The position numbers and the translations under genes were made by a program. A DNA stretch of 18,687 bases from NCBI GenBank assembly GCA_900642245.1, contig CAAAJI010000215.1:22183-40869 (forward strand). The letters are read 5' to 3'. The stretch's first letter is position 1. Every line of letters starts with the position of its first letter. The notes under the pieces are model-generated. The model did not search any database. It saw only the letters and a list, made by a program, of their open reading frames with translations, and had not been told where the DNA came from. Source of the DNA: Fragilaria radians. Lineage: Eukaryota; Bacillariophyta; Fragilariophyceae; Fragilariales; Fragilariaceae. Positions 1-9,168 of the stretch are shown here, piece by piece.

Positions 1-84
1 ATAAATAAACAATGATATTTATATTCTAATTGTAACAGTAGTCATGATTCGATTTCAAATTTTCAAAATTGTCGATGGACGATT

Positions 85-515
85 ACTATGGCATTCATTG
101 TCTTTTATCCATTGACTTCAATCGACAATTACTCTGACATTCAGTGTCATTTATCCATTGACTTTGATCGTCAATGTCATCGATCGTCAATGTTGTCAAT
201 GATTGCCGACAACCGTTTTCGTTCGTTGTCGTTTGTCAGTGTCGTAAGTGTCGTCAATGTTATCAATGATCGTCGTCGATCGTCAATGTCGCCAATGATC
301 GTCACTGATTATCAATGTCGTTAATGAACGTAGTCGTCATTTTAATCGTTCATTCAGTGTCATTTGTCCATTGACTTTGATTGTCAATGTCATCGATTGT
401 TAATGTCGATCGTTATGGATCGACAATGATCACTGTCTGCGTTTTTCGATGTCGTCGATGGTCGATCGTCAGTGATCGTCGTCGATCGTCAATGTAATCA
501 ATGATAATCCTAACA
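85..515. repeat. Degenerate GTC/CAATG-rich repeat field
   Basis: The stretch is built from variants of TCGTCAATG, CATTGAC and CGATCG. The clearest pair is a 55-bp direct repeat at 139-193 and 352-406, offset 213 bp, with four mismatches that I count by eye. A more diverged third copy begins near 91. Short stretches read open in several frames because the repeat is stop-poor; I do not regard them as genes. From 516 to 726 I see nothing except two copies of CTCCGGACGT (663-672 and 700-709). Confidence 0.75.
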
Positions 516-719
516 TTTCATAGTGTCGTCTGTAGCTGTACTCAACAAGGACAAGGTGACTTCTTAGATGTGTGAATACGAAAGTGGTGCCGGACGAAAC
601 GTCAAATATTTTCGTTCATGGAGTGTTATTTCCCTACGAGCAAAGAGTACCAGCAAATCTTACTCCGGACGTATTTTTTCCTAAGTAAAAGCTGCTCCGC
701 TCCGGACGTGAAAACCGAT

Positions 720-975
720 TCCAGTTATGACCGACAGTATTGGAGCAGCTTTCATCTTTGAAAATACATTGACAGGCTTTCGAACCCGACATGTTAACAC
801 TCGTTATCATTCTATTTGTGATTTTATTGAGAGTGGCTTTGTTAAGGCTGAATTCATCCGTTCCGTTGAAAATAATTCTGATTTATTCACCAAGAATGTC
901 AATCAAGAATTGTATGAGAAGTATAAAACCAATTTTTGGTGGACTGTGAGAAATAAGATTCAAGGTGATTAAGAC
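720..975 (+). pseudogene. Copia pol 3' end relic (RNase H C-terminus)
   Basis: The translated stretch matches the last part of Ty1/copia polyprotein, the RNase H C-terminal region. It shows an IGAAFIFENTLTG-type segment, then RTRHVNTRYHS, then a segment ending in LFTKNVNQELYEKY, which are in the usual order for the end of copia pol. It is truncated on the 5' side at about 720: nothing upstream resembles the rest of pol. An LTR-like sequence follows directly. The local ATG at 727 is fortuitous and not the start of an independent gene. The piece resembles the RNase H end near 17690-17890 of the right-hand element, so both belong to the same or a closely related family. Confidence 0.8.
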
Positions 976-988
976 AGGATAGCATGGG

Positions 989-1150
989 TGTTGGAAAATA
1001 TCCCTTTTGATCAACTCTTTATTTCTATCTGTTTAGGGTTTATTCATTAGGAATTGAAGATTTGTGAACCGTGATCTTAAGGTTAAGATAATTTTGTAAT
1101 TACAACTTTTTAGGCATCTTTTCCCTTCTGTTTATCTGATTCTCTCTTCC
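989..1150 (+). mobile_element. Copia 3' LTR-like relic
   Basis: The sequence starts TGTTGG directly after the pol relic, where a 3' LTR is expected. It shares ordered blocks with 17942-18125, which sits at the same place behind the right-hand pol relic. Shared blocks include a GAATATC/AAATATC start, GTTTAGGGTTTATTCATTAG versus GTTTGGGTTATCCATTAG, an ACAACTTTT block, and CTTCTGT..ATCTGATT. The LTR right edge is not resolved. Confidence 0.5.
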
Positions 1151-1811
1151 TTCTTTTGTGACATCTTTGGACTAGTTCAATATCTGTATGCATGGATGAC
1201 AAAGGAGAACCACAGTTTAACTCCCAATTGAAAATCTTTTATCAGTGAAGCAAATATAGGTTGGCCAGTATTTGAGCTCCAATGCAATTTCTATTGTCAT
1301 CTCTCCTGGATCCAGAGGTTTCAGCAGCCAACATTGAAGAAGCAATGTAGGCATTACATGATTCTGTTTCCTTAAGTCAGTGCAATTGTTGCTGTTGTCA
1401 AGTGATGTACCTAAGCTCCTTCCTATCAGGAAATTAGTTTATTCAAAGTTGTCACTCGAGAAAACATGTTATGATAATTTAGTTGGTAAAATTCTGTAGT
1501 AGAATGGAATTAGATTTTAGCTTCATGATTATTTGCACCTGAATCTTTGATTTGCCTCACAATCACTGGTTTACGTGATCAAGATATGAGGTAGGATCTA
1601 AAAACCCTTTAGAGTATTTGAAATACTGTTCTCTTTTCCATCTAATTGTTTTTTGTATTGAAGGTGCAGCGCTTGTAGCGAAGTCTCTGATTGTGTAATC
1701 CCTCAAGTCTTGGTGTTGAGTCCCTTATTCCCTTAGGGTTAATTCAATGTATAATATTTGAGCGTTGAAAATAAGTGTAACGGCCATCTCTAGTTTCCCG
1801 TTGAATCAACC
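1151..1811. other. Stretch without a recognised gene
   Basis: This is AT-rich sequence between the LTR relic and the glycosyltransferase-like gene. Open frames are short and none matches a family I know. It presumably holds the remainder of the decayed LTR and the promoter and 5' UTR of the gene that starts at 1812. I see no reliable promoter motif. Confidence 0.4.
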
Positions 1812-3128
1812 ATGGTAAACAATACAAAATGTTGCTACATCGCATTCATCTGTTTCCTGAATGCCAGCTTATATATGTATTTTCGGAAACTTCCGTCAAT
1901 GTTTACCATTAAAACACTCTTGGTTCAGAAGATTACAAAGAAACAACAACTCGAAGGAGCTAATCAATCTCTTGTTATTATAATCGGAACACTTCGAGGT
2001 GGTGAGCCAGCTTGGGAATCTTCATTGAAGAACCTTCTTGACGTAAATGATGCGGACTTAGCGCTACTAATTAGTGACAATACACCTGACCCCTTAAAAA
2101 ATTCAAGTTTGTATCGTCGTGCCAAGTACATCTGGAATCATACAGAATACAACGATTGGGGAGATGCTGTTGATATGATTCATGGAAAAGATTGGAGGGT
2201 AAATGTCCTGCCTTACGACAATAGCTTAGGGGGTGTCTTTTCTGGATTACCGGGATCCAAAGGAAGCGGAGTGATAATATTCATGCTTCGATGGTTTCTG
2301 TCACAAATATTAGTGAAGGAGAGGATTTTGGAGCAGTATGATCGATTTGTTTTGACAAGATCAGATCATTTCTATCTTTGTCCGGCAGACTTTCAAGATT
2401 TAGACCTAGATAATTATGTGTGGCTTCCGTCAACAGATTTCACCGATCGACATTTGGTTGTGGGGAGGAAACATATTCTAGCAGCACTCAATATACTTCC
2501 TCCAATACTACAGTTGAATCAATCGATGGCTAAAAACATTTCTGGACACTTGTACAATCCAGAATCAGTTATCAGCCTCAGATGGAAGCAAGACGGCCTC
2601 AAAGTGAAATACTTTCCTCGTGTCTTCTTCACATCAGGAACAGCTGGTGACCAAACTCGATGGCAACCAATGACAGATGCAATATACCCTGAAGGAGTCT
2701 ACTTGAAATACATACAGGAATACTTTATTGCAAAAGATAACTGCCTTGGATCCTCAAGGCATCATCCAAAATTTTGTCACACTTGCATCAGTGGGACAGG
2801 CAGAACTTGTGGACACGTAGCCACACGAGTCTACACAGCCATTCATCAACATTTTGGCATTCAAGAAAGTACACTTGATTCAGCAATCAATTATGCTCAA
2901 CTTTTATTCCCAAATCAATGTCGTATTCCAGATAATACAAGTACTGTGTCAAACATTACATTTGCCTCCAACTTTTGCCCAATGTGTCTTGTCACAAAAA
3001 AGAGAAATTGTCTGGATGGAGTACTTCGTGTTGCAAAAACAAGAAGGGTATCACTTGAAAAGGCTCTCAATACCTTTTTAGGATTTCAAGAACGGAGAGT
3101 GAATTGTCAAATTAATCCAGGTGTTTAA
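1812..3128 (+). CDS. Putative type II membrane glycosyltransferase
   Basis: A single open frame encodes 438 residues. The start lies in a good eukaryotic context (ACCATGG). Residues about 7-24 are hydrophobic and follow a short N-terminus, as in a Golgi type II signal anchor. The lumenal part begins near residue 54 with LVIIIGTLRGGEPAWESSLK, which resembles the opening beta strand of GT-A folds. DRFVLTRSDHFYLC (177-190) has the look of an acidic nucleotide-sugar/metal site in which Asp185 would be the metal ligand. TDRHLVVGRK (211-220) follows. The C-terminal part is cysteine-rich (for example FCHTC near 321 and CPMC near 389), suggesting disulphides. Six N-glycosylation sequons are visible, near residues 52, 97, 109, 242, 375 and 381. 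Similar proteins of unknown substrate are, to my recollection, common in stramenopiles. Gene reality is strong; the glycosyltransferase role is inference and the donor and acceptor are unknown. An AATAAA occurs at 3302, and 3129-3398 is otherwise unremarkable 3' flank. Confidence 0.75.
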   Translation: MVNNTKCCYIAFICFLNASLYMYFRKLPSMFTIKTLLVQKITKKQQLEGANQSLVIIIGTLRGGEPAWESSLKNLLDVNDADLALLISDNTPDPLKNSSLYRRAKYIWNHTEYNDWGDAVDMIHGKDWRVNVLPYDNSLGGVFSGLPGSKGSGVIIFMLRWFLSQILVKERILEQYDRFVLTRSDHFYLCPADFQDLDLDNYVWLPSTDFTDRHLVVGRKHILAALNILPPILQLNQSMAKNISGHLYNPESVISLRWKQDGLKVKYFPRVFFTSGTAGDQTRWQPMTDAIYPEGVYLKYIQEYFIAKDNCLGSSRHHPKFCHTCISGTGRTCGHVATRVYTAIHQHFGIQESTLDSAINYAQLLFPNQCRIPDNTSTVSNITFASNFCPMCLVTKKRNCLDGVLRVAKTRRVSLEKALNTFLGFQERRVNCQINPGV

Positions 3129-3398
3129 TAGATAATGGAAGACGAAACAGTCACTCCTGAATCAAAAAGGCAAAGACGTTAATGCATCAGGCTTTTGTTT
3201 GGAATAGACTAATGTGTGTAGGCAAATGCTTCCTTCCTACTGTGATATTTGAATCTGAAGAAAATCTTAACATCTAACATACATTTTGGAAATTTTGTGT
3301 TAATAAAGGTTTCACGATGAAATCTTCACCAGACAACAAATACATAACAACTGTAGACTTGATTGTTCTTATTCTAAGCAATCCTAATCCAACCCATT

Positions 3399-3743
3399 TT
3401 ATGAATTAAAAAAATCCTGAATTTTAATCCTGTCAAGAAATAGTTGAATGGAAGTTTTGACAACTTCTGTTATTGCATTGAGGTATGTAAGCAGTGCTTC
3501 ATGATTACAAGGTATAGTCCCTAATATGATGTTTCTGCTACTTAATGATGGAATGGATTCCATTGAAGTTAATTTATGATTAACAAAACAATGTCTTGTA
3601 GGTTTCATAATTATATTTAAACTTCTAAAATTGGCAAAAGGCAGCCTATCAATTGTATAAGGCAGCTTTACCTTCAGTTTTTTAACTGCCCAATTTATTT
3701 GCCATAAAAATGGGGATGATAAAAAATATATTTCATCAGCCAA
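3399..3743 (-). CDS. Possible small gene, unrecognised
   Basis: An open frame of 114 residues runs on the minus strand, convergent with the glycosyltransferase-like gene. The predicted protein has mixed, soluble-looking composition with no signal peptide, clear membrane segment or motif that I recognise. Length alone is weak evidence in this AT-rich DNA. It could be the last exon of a longer gene, but I could not find a convincing upstream exon between 3744 and 4600. Listed for completeness. Confidence 0.2.
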   Translation of the reverse strand: MADEIYFLSSPFLWQINWAVKKLKVKLPYTIDRLPFANFRSLNIIMKPTRHCFVNHKLTSMESIPSLSSRNIILGTIPCNHEALLTYLNAITEVVKTSIQLFLDRIKIQDFFNS

Positions 3744-3875
3744 AATAAGTTGATATATTGTTGAAGTAATAGATGAATTTTGTTCAAACCAGTTTTAAGT
3801 TGAAAGTTAGATTATTTGATTTTGCTAGTGGAGATACAAAGCATCTTTCTGTGAATAATCAGCACATACTCTCAC

Positions 3876-3906
3876 GAATATATATAAATATATATTATAT
3901 ATATTC
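3876..3906. repeat. AT-rich quasi-palindrome
   Basis: A run of TA steps bounded by GAATATATA on the left and TATATATTC on the right is an almost perfect 31-bp inverted repeat. It could extrude as a hairpin or be a simple-repeat accident; no adjoining gene explains it. Confidence 0.6.
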
Positions 3907-4625
3907 AACAAATTTCATGTGCATTCTGCTATGGTCCAAGCTCTTATAAAATCTTAAGGATTCTGCTTAGCATTCTGCAATATTAAATATCTTTTGCACG
4001 GAAACCGGAAAATGGGATTACTTGTTTTATAGTGTGCATCAAAAAATCTCAATAACATTCAGTTTTGAATTTCGGTTGATCGTGGAATGAAGCAACAATA
4101 ACACTTTTGTGATTGAAGGTAGCCTAAAAAATGGTTATTCCGGAAACATAATCTTTATTTCAGTCAACTTCGTTTCTTGATCAACTGTCAAACAAATTTT
4201 AGGCACTCAATTATGTGACCGTCCATCAACTTCACATCGAGTGACTCACTCACTGTCACTTTTGGCCGATTGCCAAATCAGATGTGAAACGTTTCTTATT
4301 CGTAGGGTACAGAGCATTCAAAAGATATATCACGTGTTAGAAGTCATCGTTGATTCTGAATCATAGGCTGATCAAACAATCTACAGGTGGATAAAAGACA
4401 AAAGTAGATTTTTTATTATGTTTAAAAACCCTAGTTTTTGTGTATGCATCTGGGATAGAAGAATAACCATCTTCCAAACTAAATGGTTCATGCAACACTT
4501 CAGCTCTTTGCAAGATTTGAACGCTTTGTCAAATTTTAGAAAGTGACCAAAATGAATGGTATTGTCTCATGCTGTTCTTCTCTCGACATGAAACAAATAA
4601 GCATCAAAAGCACTATGTAATCATG

Positions 4626-4784
4626 AAAACTGTGCCTTCTCACATCATAAGAAAGTAAGGAGGCTGCTTGAAGCTTAGCCTTCATAGATTTTATAACTAA
4701 GGCAAACAACTACATCACAAAAACTGTGCCTTGTCATATTATTAGAGAGTAAGGAGGTTGCTTGAAGCTTATCTTGCATAGATT
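4626..4784. repeat. Tandem duplication, 94-bp unit
   Basis: Two copies lie 94 bp apart. Copy 1 begins AAAACTGTGCCTTCTCA at 4626 and copy 2 begins AAAACTGTGCCTTGTCA at 4720. Both contain a GTAAGGAGG(C/T)TGCTTGAAGCTT core and end in CATAGATT (4683-4690 and 4777-4784). Divergence is modest, with no indels inside the aligned 65 bp. It is not coding in any frame I would trust. Confidence 0.8.
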
Positions 4785-5746
4785 GTACAAACTAACGCCA
4801 AATTTGATAACAACCTTATCCTTGTTTTCCACTTTAGTGATTTAAAAAGAAAGATAGCAAAGACTGCAACTAAGGGATCGGAAAATCTTGAGGATTCAAA
4901 GTCAGCAGGTGCACTTGCTACAGACCGAAAAAATATCTTTCTGATATCTCCATTACATGACATCCAAAGTAAGTGTATAATCATGAGAGGGAAAGAAATT
5001 TGATAAAATCGGGTGAAAGAAGAGAGCATAGCCCCCAAATAGAACAATTTACGTATAGGTAATGACTACGTAGATTCGAATGCCAAGATAATTATTTATG
5101 AGCAAAACGGCGTATATGTCTATTTTTATTACAGCAATAAGGATGGAAGGATGTCTACAAGTATACTTCATTTACCAATTATCCATCTACAATTATCTTT
5201 ACGTTACATTGCACATACACAGTATACTTTAACATCTCTAATAGGTCAATTACGCTACCTAGATATCTGGTTATTGGCAGCTAGGTATCAAACTTCTTAA
5301 AAACGCTTACAAGCCTTTTCAAGATTAGTCTGAAAGATGACTTTACTTCAAAATGTATCTCAATTCAAGACATCCAGTACTGCTGACGAAACAGTCATAG
5401 CTAAGACGTTTCCTTCACTCAGTTCGCATCCTAACAACAATGTCATATATTTTCGCAATTTTGAAACATAGAACAAAATAGTGTTTAATGGCAAAAGGTT
5501 GGATTGTAATATATATATAATTATAGACGTGGAAAGTGTAAAGGATGCTCTTTCGATCATGCGACGTTCCATATTGAGTCTCCGACAACAAATCCTTGCT
5601 TGTATGGCGATACAACTACGGTAATGTGGATAACTACTGTATAGTGGACAAGTACTCGAAACAGACAAACAGACATAGAGCAATTTATTTTACTTGTTAC
5701 TAGATCTCGAATGAGGCCTCGTACAAACTGCACAAACAACCATAGG

Positions 5747-5756
5747 ATATATATAG
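5747..5756 (+). promoter_or_regulatory. Candidate TATA box of the eS28 gene
   Basis: ATATATATAG lies about 65 bp upstream of the eS28 start codon, leaving room for a TATA-type spacing and a short 5' UTR. Assignment is by position and composition only; TA runs are common nearby. Confidence 0.3.
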
Positions 5757-5818
5757 ACACTACATTCACACGAAACTCGTCGTCGTCCAGCACAAAAGGG
5801 AAGAAATCAACGTTTATC

Positions 5819-6434
5819 ATGGTAGGTAGTTTTCAAGGATCGTCAAGATTGATGATGATTCCTAGAAATATATATCTCTCTCTCTTGCTCTAGGATATTC
5901 AGCTGTTGTTCAGCTGTTGTGTAATGCATCTTGGATGAAAACAGAAATTTCCATAACGAAGAATGCGAATGACAAAAATAAAGACTCATGTCATTCACGA
6001 GACCTAGACAGGACACCGTGATATCCTCCAACTCGATTTGTAAACGTCATTTGAAGTCTCAATGATGAGCAAATACGAAAACATTGTTGCGATGTATTCA
6101 TCACATTATGTTTGAGAATCTCTTTTTTTTTGCCAAGACTTTTGGATTTTTCACGTATCGACCTAGTTGCGATTAGTTTCTCATACAAATACTTTCAAAT
6201 CTAATGATGTTATATATTCCACTTCTTTTCTAGGATCAACCTGTCAAATTGGTAAAAGTGAACAAGGTATTGGGCCGAACAGGCAATACTGGAAATGTCA
6301 CTCAAGTTCGTGTTGAATTCATGGACGATGATGCGGGTGGTCGTTCAATTGTTCGTAATGTGAAAGGACCAGTCCGTGAGGGTGATATCTTGTGTCTCTT
6401 GGAATGGGAACGAGAGGCTAGACGATTGAGGTAG
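5819..6434 (+). CDS. RPS28: Ribosomal protein eS28 (S28e), two exons
   Basis: This encodes a small-subunit protein of the cytosolic 80S ribosome that sits at the head of the 40S subunit near the mRNA exit. Exon 1 is only the ATG (5819-5821). A 412-bp intron (5822-6233) begins GTAGGTAG and ends TTTTCTAG. Exon 2 (6234-6434) begins GATCAACCTGTC and encodes DQPVKLVKVNKVLGRTGNTG. The product is 67 residues, close to the usual 65-69. Family landmarks are GRTG, TQVRVEFMDD, RNVKGPVREGDIL and the C-terminus EREARRLR. A start at TTG 6249 would drop the conserved N-terminus and lacks an ATG, so the spliced model is preferred. Two oddities stand out. The C-terminal signature has Trp where Ser or Thr is usual (EWEREAR), and the loop after FMDD is about two residues longer than in the human protein. 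The intron holds a T9 run and C-box-like TGATGA motifs but no matching snoRNA D box. Confidence 0.95.
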
Positions 6435-6628
6435 AAACCATTCGTTTTTGTTTGGAAAAATGAAAATCTCGGATTGAATTTTTTTAGAAAGAACTAACTT
6501 TCTGAAGCGAACGATATAATTAAAAAGAAACTTTGAATACATTTTATATTTTCCTATTGATCTAGAGTATGGATTACCAAAAGTTCATTTCAAGGAGACT
6601 AGTCGTGCGTGTGTAATGATGAAGAATA

Positions 6629-7017
6629 TTACAAAATGGAACACCAACCACATTCTCCAGGTGTTGTACTGTTGAATGTTTGACAACGAGCACATCTCCA
6701 AGAAGTTGCAGATCCAGGAAGATCATATGGCTATAGATATATCCATCCAATAGAAGGAAACGATGTGTATCATTACAATGTTTCAAGCAATTGCATGTCA
6801 GAGAACAGAAAAAAACTCAATTTCAAGAAAACATCCCATGAATTATTGGACGTACCGTACGACATTTCTCACAATAAAATCGAGAATGACCAGGAGGAAT
6901 GGGAGGTCCCGTGTTGGTACCATTACTACCTGGAGCCTCATAGGCATCGACAACAATATCACCTTCGTCATCCTTGTTGTAATACTTGGAATTCGGGTCT
7001 GACTTTTTGGAATCCAT
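6629..7017 (-). CDS. Small zinc-finger protein, RanBP2/LSD1-like, two exons
   Basis: Exon 1 runs from 7017 to 6856 (54 codons). A 125-bp intron (6855-6731) begins GTACGT and ends CTATAG, in phase 0. Exon 2 runs from 6730 to the stop at 6629. The product is 87 residues. Residues 1-45 are acidic and low in order, with a Gly/Pro-rich patch. The rest carries three CxxC pairs: C49/C52, C67/C70 and C81/C84. Residues 65-84 fit the RanBP2-type finger pattern W-x-C-x2-C-x3-N-x6-C-x2-C exactly. Residues 49-70 fit the LSD1-type finger, with CRT after the first pair, 14 residues between pairs, and GSATSWRC before the second. The splice model is well supported because it alone joins the two halves of the finger. 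Without splicing, exon 1 would run on only to a stop near 6823. Likely roles are RNA, ubiquitin or protein binding; which one cannot be read here. The gene is convergent with eS28, 194 bp from its stop. TTTATATA at 7048-7055 could be its TATA element. Confidence 0.85.
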
Positions 7018-8156
7018 TGTTTTTCAAATAAAAGTGTTTTTCTTGTTGTTTATATACGTGATCTCTTTACTTCTGATTTGTTCGTTTTCTTGTTGGATGC
7101 TGATGGCGTTTTGCTTGTTATGCTGCTGCTATCGCTACGTATATATAGACCTATCAATCGAATCGAAGTATTTCTTTCTCCAGTCGTATTCGTAGTAGTA
7201 ACATCCACACTGGTGATTCCTGTATTTTTACGTGTCTTGCAACGGACAGAAAACGCATTCTACACACACATACCAGAGTCATTTCGAGATTCGATAGCTG
7301 CAAACATGCTTATTTTTTTCGCTTGGACATCCCAACCAATAGTTTTCCTACCACGGATCTCATTCCCAATGTTGATCCAGACTTGATGCTCCTATATATA
7401 TAATACCCGTGTCATCTAAAATACATTTATCAAGATAGACTAGACTGAAAACTAATTTAATGGTGAGAATCTATTTCCCATTTTGAATGGAATGATGGCT
7501 GACAACAATGACAGCCCCCTCAAAGAAGAGTCAAACATCTACTCGTAATATCATGACAAACTTCCATGTCGGTCCTGGTGGTGTTTTTACATTTAAAATC
7601 ATCTCATGTCATTCTTAGGAAAGATAAGTATTTGCATCCTCATCAAGGCAATTATTGTATATGTATTATAACCCATGTCCATAGTCTCTCAGTACCAACA
7701 CATTTCCAATGAAAATTAGCACTTTATTTCAATCAATACAAATTTCAATGCAGGCACCCTAGTTTCAATGATTCCAGGACCGACATTACAATTTTGTCAA
7801 GGAAGATTTTTGAACACTAACTTGTTACAAGATTTGAATACAAACTTCTAAGCTGACAAAATGCGCTGTCGAAGCGGAAAAAACTTGGCATCCTTGAGAA
7901 CCACTTCCATAGCTTTTCAATCCCTACCAACAATTGTTTCTTTAGGGTTTTCTGTGTTAAGAACTTTGGTTGCCCTTTCATTTTCCTGATGCTACATTTA
8001 GAATTATTGTCGAATGGGCTCTTGCAGGCCTCTTTGTTTCCTTGTTGGCAGAGGTCTCTGTCTTGTGATCTCTTTTCTCTCACCTAAACTTCATACCTTG
8101 TTATCAAATTTGATTTACCCCTGTTGGAATGTGATACCTTTATTCAACCACTCAAG
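7018..8156. other. 1.1-kb stretch without a recognised gene
   Basis: The left part (7018 to about 7200) is the 5' flank of the minus-strand zinc-finger gene. An open frame on the plus strand at 7078-7386 is rich in Leu, Val and Phe but resembles nothing I know, and it overlaps that flank. Near 8098-8106, TTGTTATCA resembles a decayed copia primer-binding site (canonical TGGTATCA). It lies just ahead of the gag relic, so some of 7900-8100 may be a degraded 5' LTR. I cannot draw LTR edges. Confidence 0.35.
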
Positions 8157-8775
8157 TTAATGGTAATGGGAATATTGATGGCTATTTGAGTGATGAGCAG
8201 TTGGCTATGATTGAGAACAATAATGATAACTTAATTCGAATTGTTTGGGCTAGTTGCAATTGATTACTTCTTTTAGGTTGAGTTTGTTTGCATTGCAGTT
8301 TGTATTTTTGCTGCTGCCCAATAAAATTATTGATATTTTGATTCGGGCTCTACTGTTGTTGGGAAAGAAGGAGGAATGGCCGATTTGGAATAAAAAGTAT
8401 TTTGCCAAGGCTAAACGTTCAGGATTCAAAGATGTATTGTCGGGCACAATGAGGACTCCAAAATCAGAAGTAGAGATCAATGACAACACAGAAGAAGGCA
8501 ATTACTTTGTCAACAATTGCATATTTGAAAGAGATGGCATACACGGAGTTGATTCTCTAGATTGACGTGAAGCAGCTTGTGGAAAAGATGCCTTTGTATC
8601 ATAAAAGGATGCAAGAGCAAGGAGTGTGTGGCTCATAACTCTACCTTGGCTTGGGAAGATACTTAAGAAAAAGCTCAAAGCTTTCAGGCAGAGCAAGTTA
8701 GTGCAAGATGAAGACCCAGTGGTCTGGATTACCACCCTGTAGGATCTACGTTTGAAGGCCCTATCAATGGGTTCA
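8157..8775 (+). pseudogene. Copia gag relic
   Basis: Gag-like segments appear in order but in shifting frames with internal stops. First comes DGYLSDEQLAMIENNNDN (about 8177-8230). EEWPIWNKKYFAKAKRSGFK (about 8371-8430) follows, then EMAYTELIL interrupted by a TAG, and IDVK (about 8532-8583). A GCKSKE-like segment (about 8609) comes next, then FRQSKLVQDEDPVVWITTL (about 8680-8740) and a final MGS. This is the UBN2-type capsid region of copia gag. The segments match the gag of the right-hand element (15379-15915) block by block. For example, EMAYTELIL-IDVK pairs with EIAQPELLLSIDAK, and DEDPVVWITTL pairs with AEDPEVLITQP. No pol follows, so the copy is truncated on the 3' side. Confidence 0.75.
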
Positions 8776-8790
8776 TAAGATTGGAAATGA

Positions 8791-9050
8791 AGCCGTATAG
8801 CAAAAAGTGGTATTAGGCTGGCGTTCGATCAATACTTGAACACAAAGGGTAGATTTGTATCTGGAATCAAGATGGTACCTCTATTTAATCACGTTGCCAC
8901 TACAGCTCTTGGATCTCTTGACATGAGACAAAGACTGCTTCATTTGAAATCAACAAGCTACTCAGGATTGTGGTTCACTGTAGAGAACCACTAAGAATCA
9001 AGGAGTTGAAACTCCACAGCATTGGTTTTTCTTTAAGAGACTTAACGATG
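8791..9050 (+). pseudogene. Coding-like fragment, possibly non-LTR RT tail
   Basis: An open stretch of 67 codons (8791-8991) contains LAFDQYLNTKGRFVSGIK and then LDMRQRLLHLKSTSYSGLWF. After a frameshift it seems to continue as EPLRIKELKLHSIGFSLRDL (about 8976-9050). The arrangement RLL..S..SGLWF..PL..L.L...F...LR faintly recalls the tail downstream of the reverse transcriptase in some LINE-like elements. That resemblance is from memory and weak. There is no ATG near its start, and stops bound it on both sides. It does not look like copia. It could be any decayed gene. Confidence 0.25.
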
Positions 9051-9168
9051 ATACAATGTAGTTGCCTTTCCTTCCTATTTTGGTAATTTCATGTATCGAA
9101 GAGGATACAGATCAAATCATGTATTTAAAACTTACAGGTAATTAGTGATACATTAACAAGGCGATATT

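Larger units (their letters stand above)
3744..5740. other. 2-kb stretch without a recognised gene
   Basis: Frames on both strands are short and AT-biased, and none resembles a known family. The stretch holds an AT quasi-palindrome (3876-3906) and a 94-bp tandem duplication (4626-4784). The right end presumably includes the eS28 promoter. Confidence 0.45.

Noticed and set aside
2854..3081. A 75-codon frame inside the glycosyltransferase-like gene.
   Set aside because: It is a shadow frame; the overlapping 438-residue frame is the supported one.
5360..6188. Several minus-strand frames of 60-107 codons around the eS28 promoter and intron.
   Set aside because: They overlap each other in different frames, resemble nothing known and lie over eS28 non-coding parts.
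5822..6233. Box C/D snoRNA inside the eS28 intron, because of TGATGA motifs near 5850 and 6063.
   Set aside because: No CTGA D box at a usable distance and no terminal stem were found for either motif.
7078..7386. A plus-strand frame of 102 codons rich in hydrophobic residues.
   Set aside because: T-rich sequence gives Phe, Leu and Val by default; it overlaps the 5' flank of the zinc-finger gene and has no family resemblance.
8098..8106. A firm primer-binding site for the copia gag relic (TTGTTATCA).
   Set aside because: Only a partial match to the usual TGGTATCA and no defined 5' LTR edge, so it is mentioned but not called as a feature.
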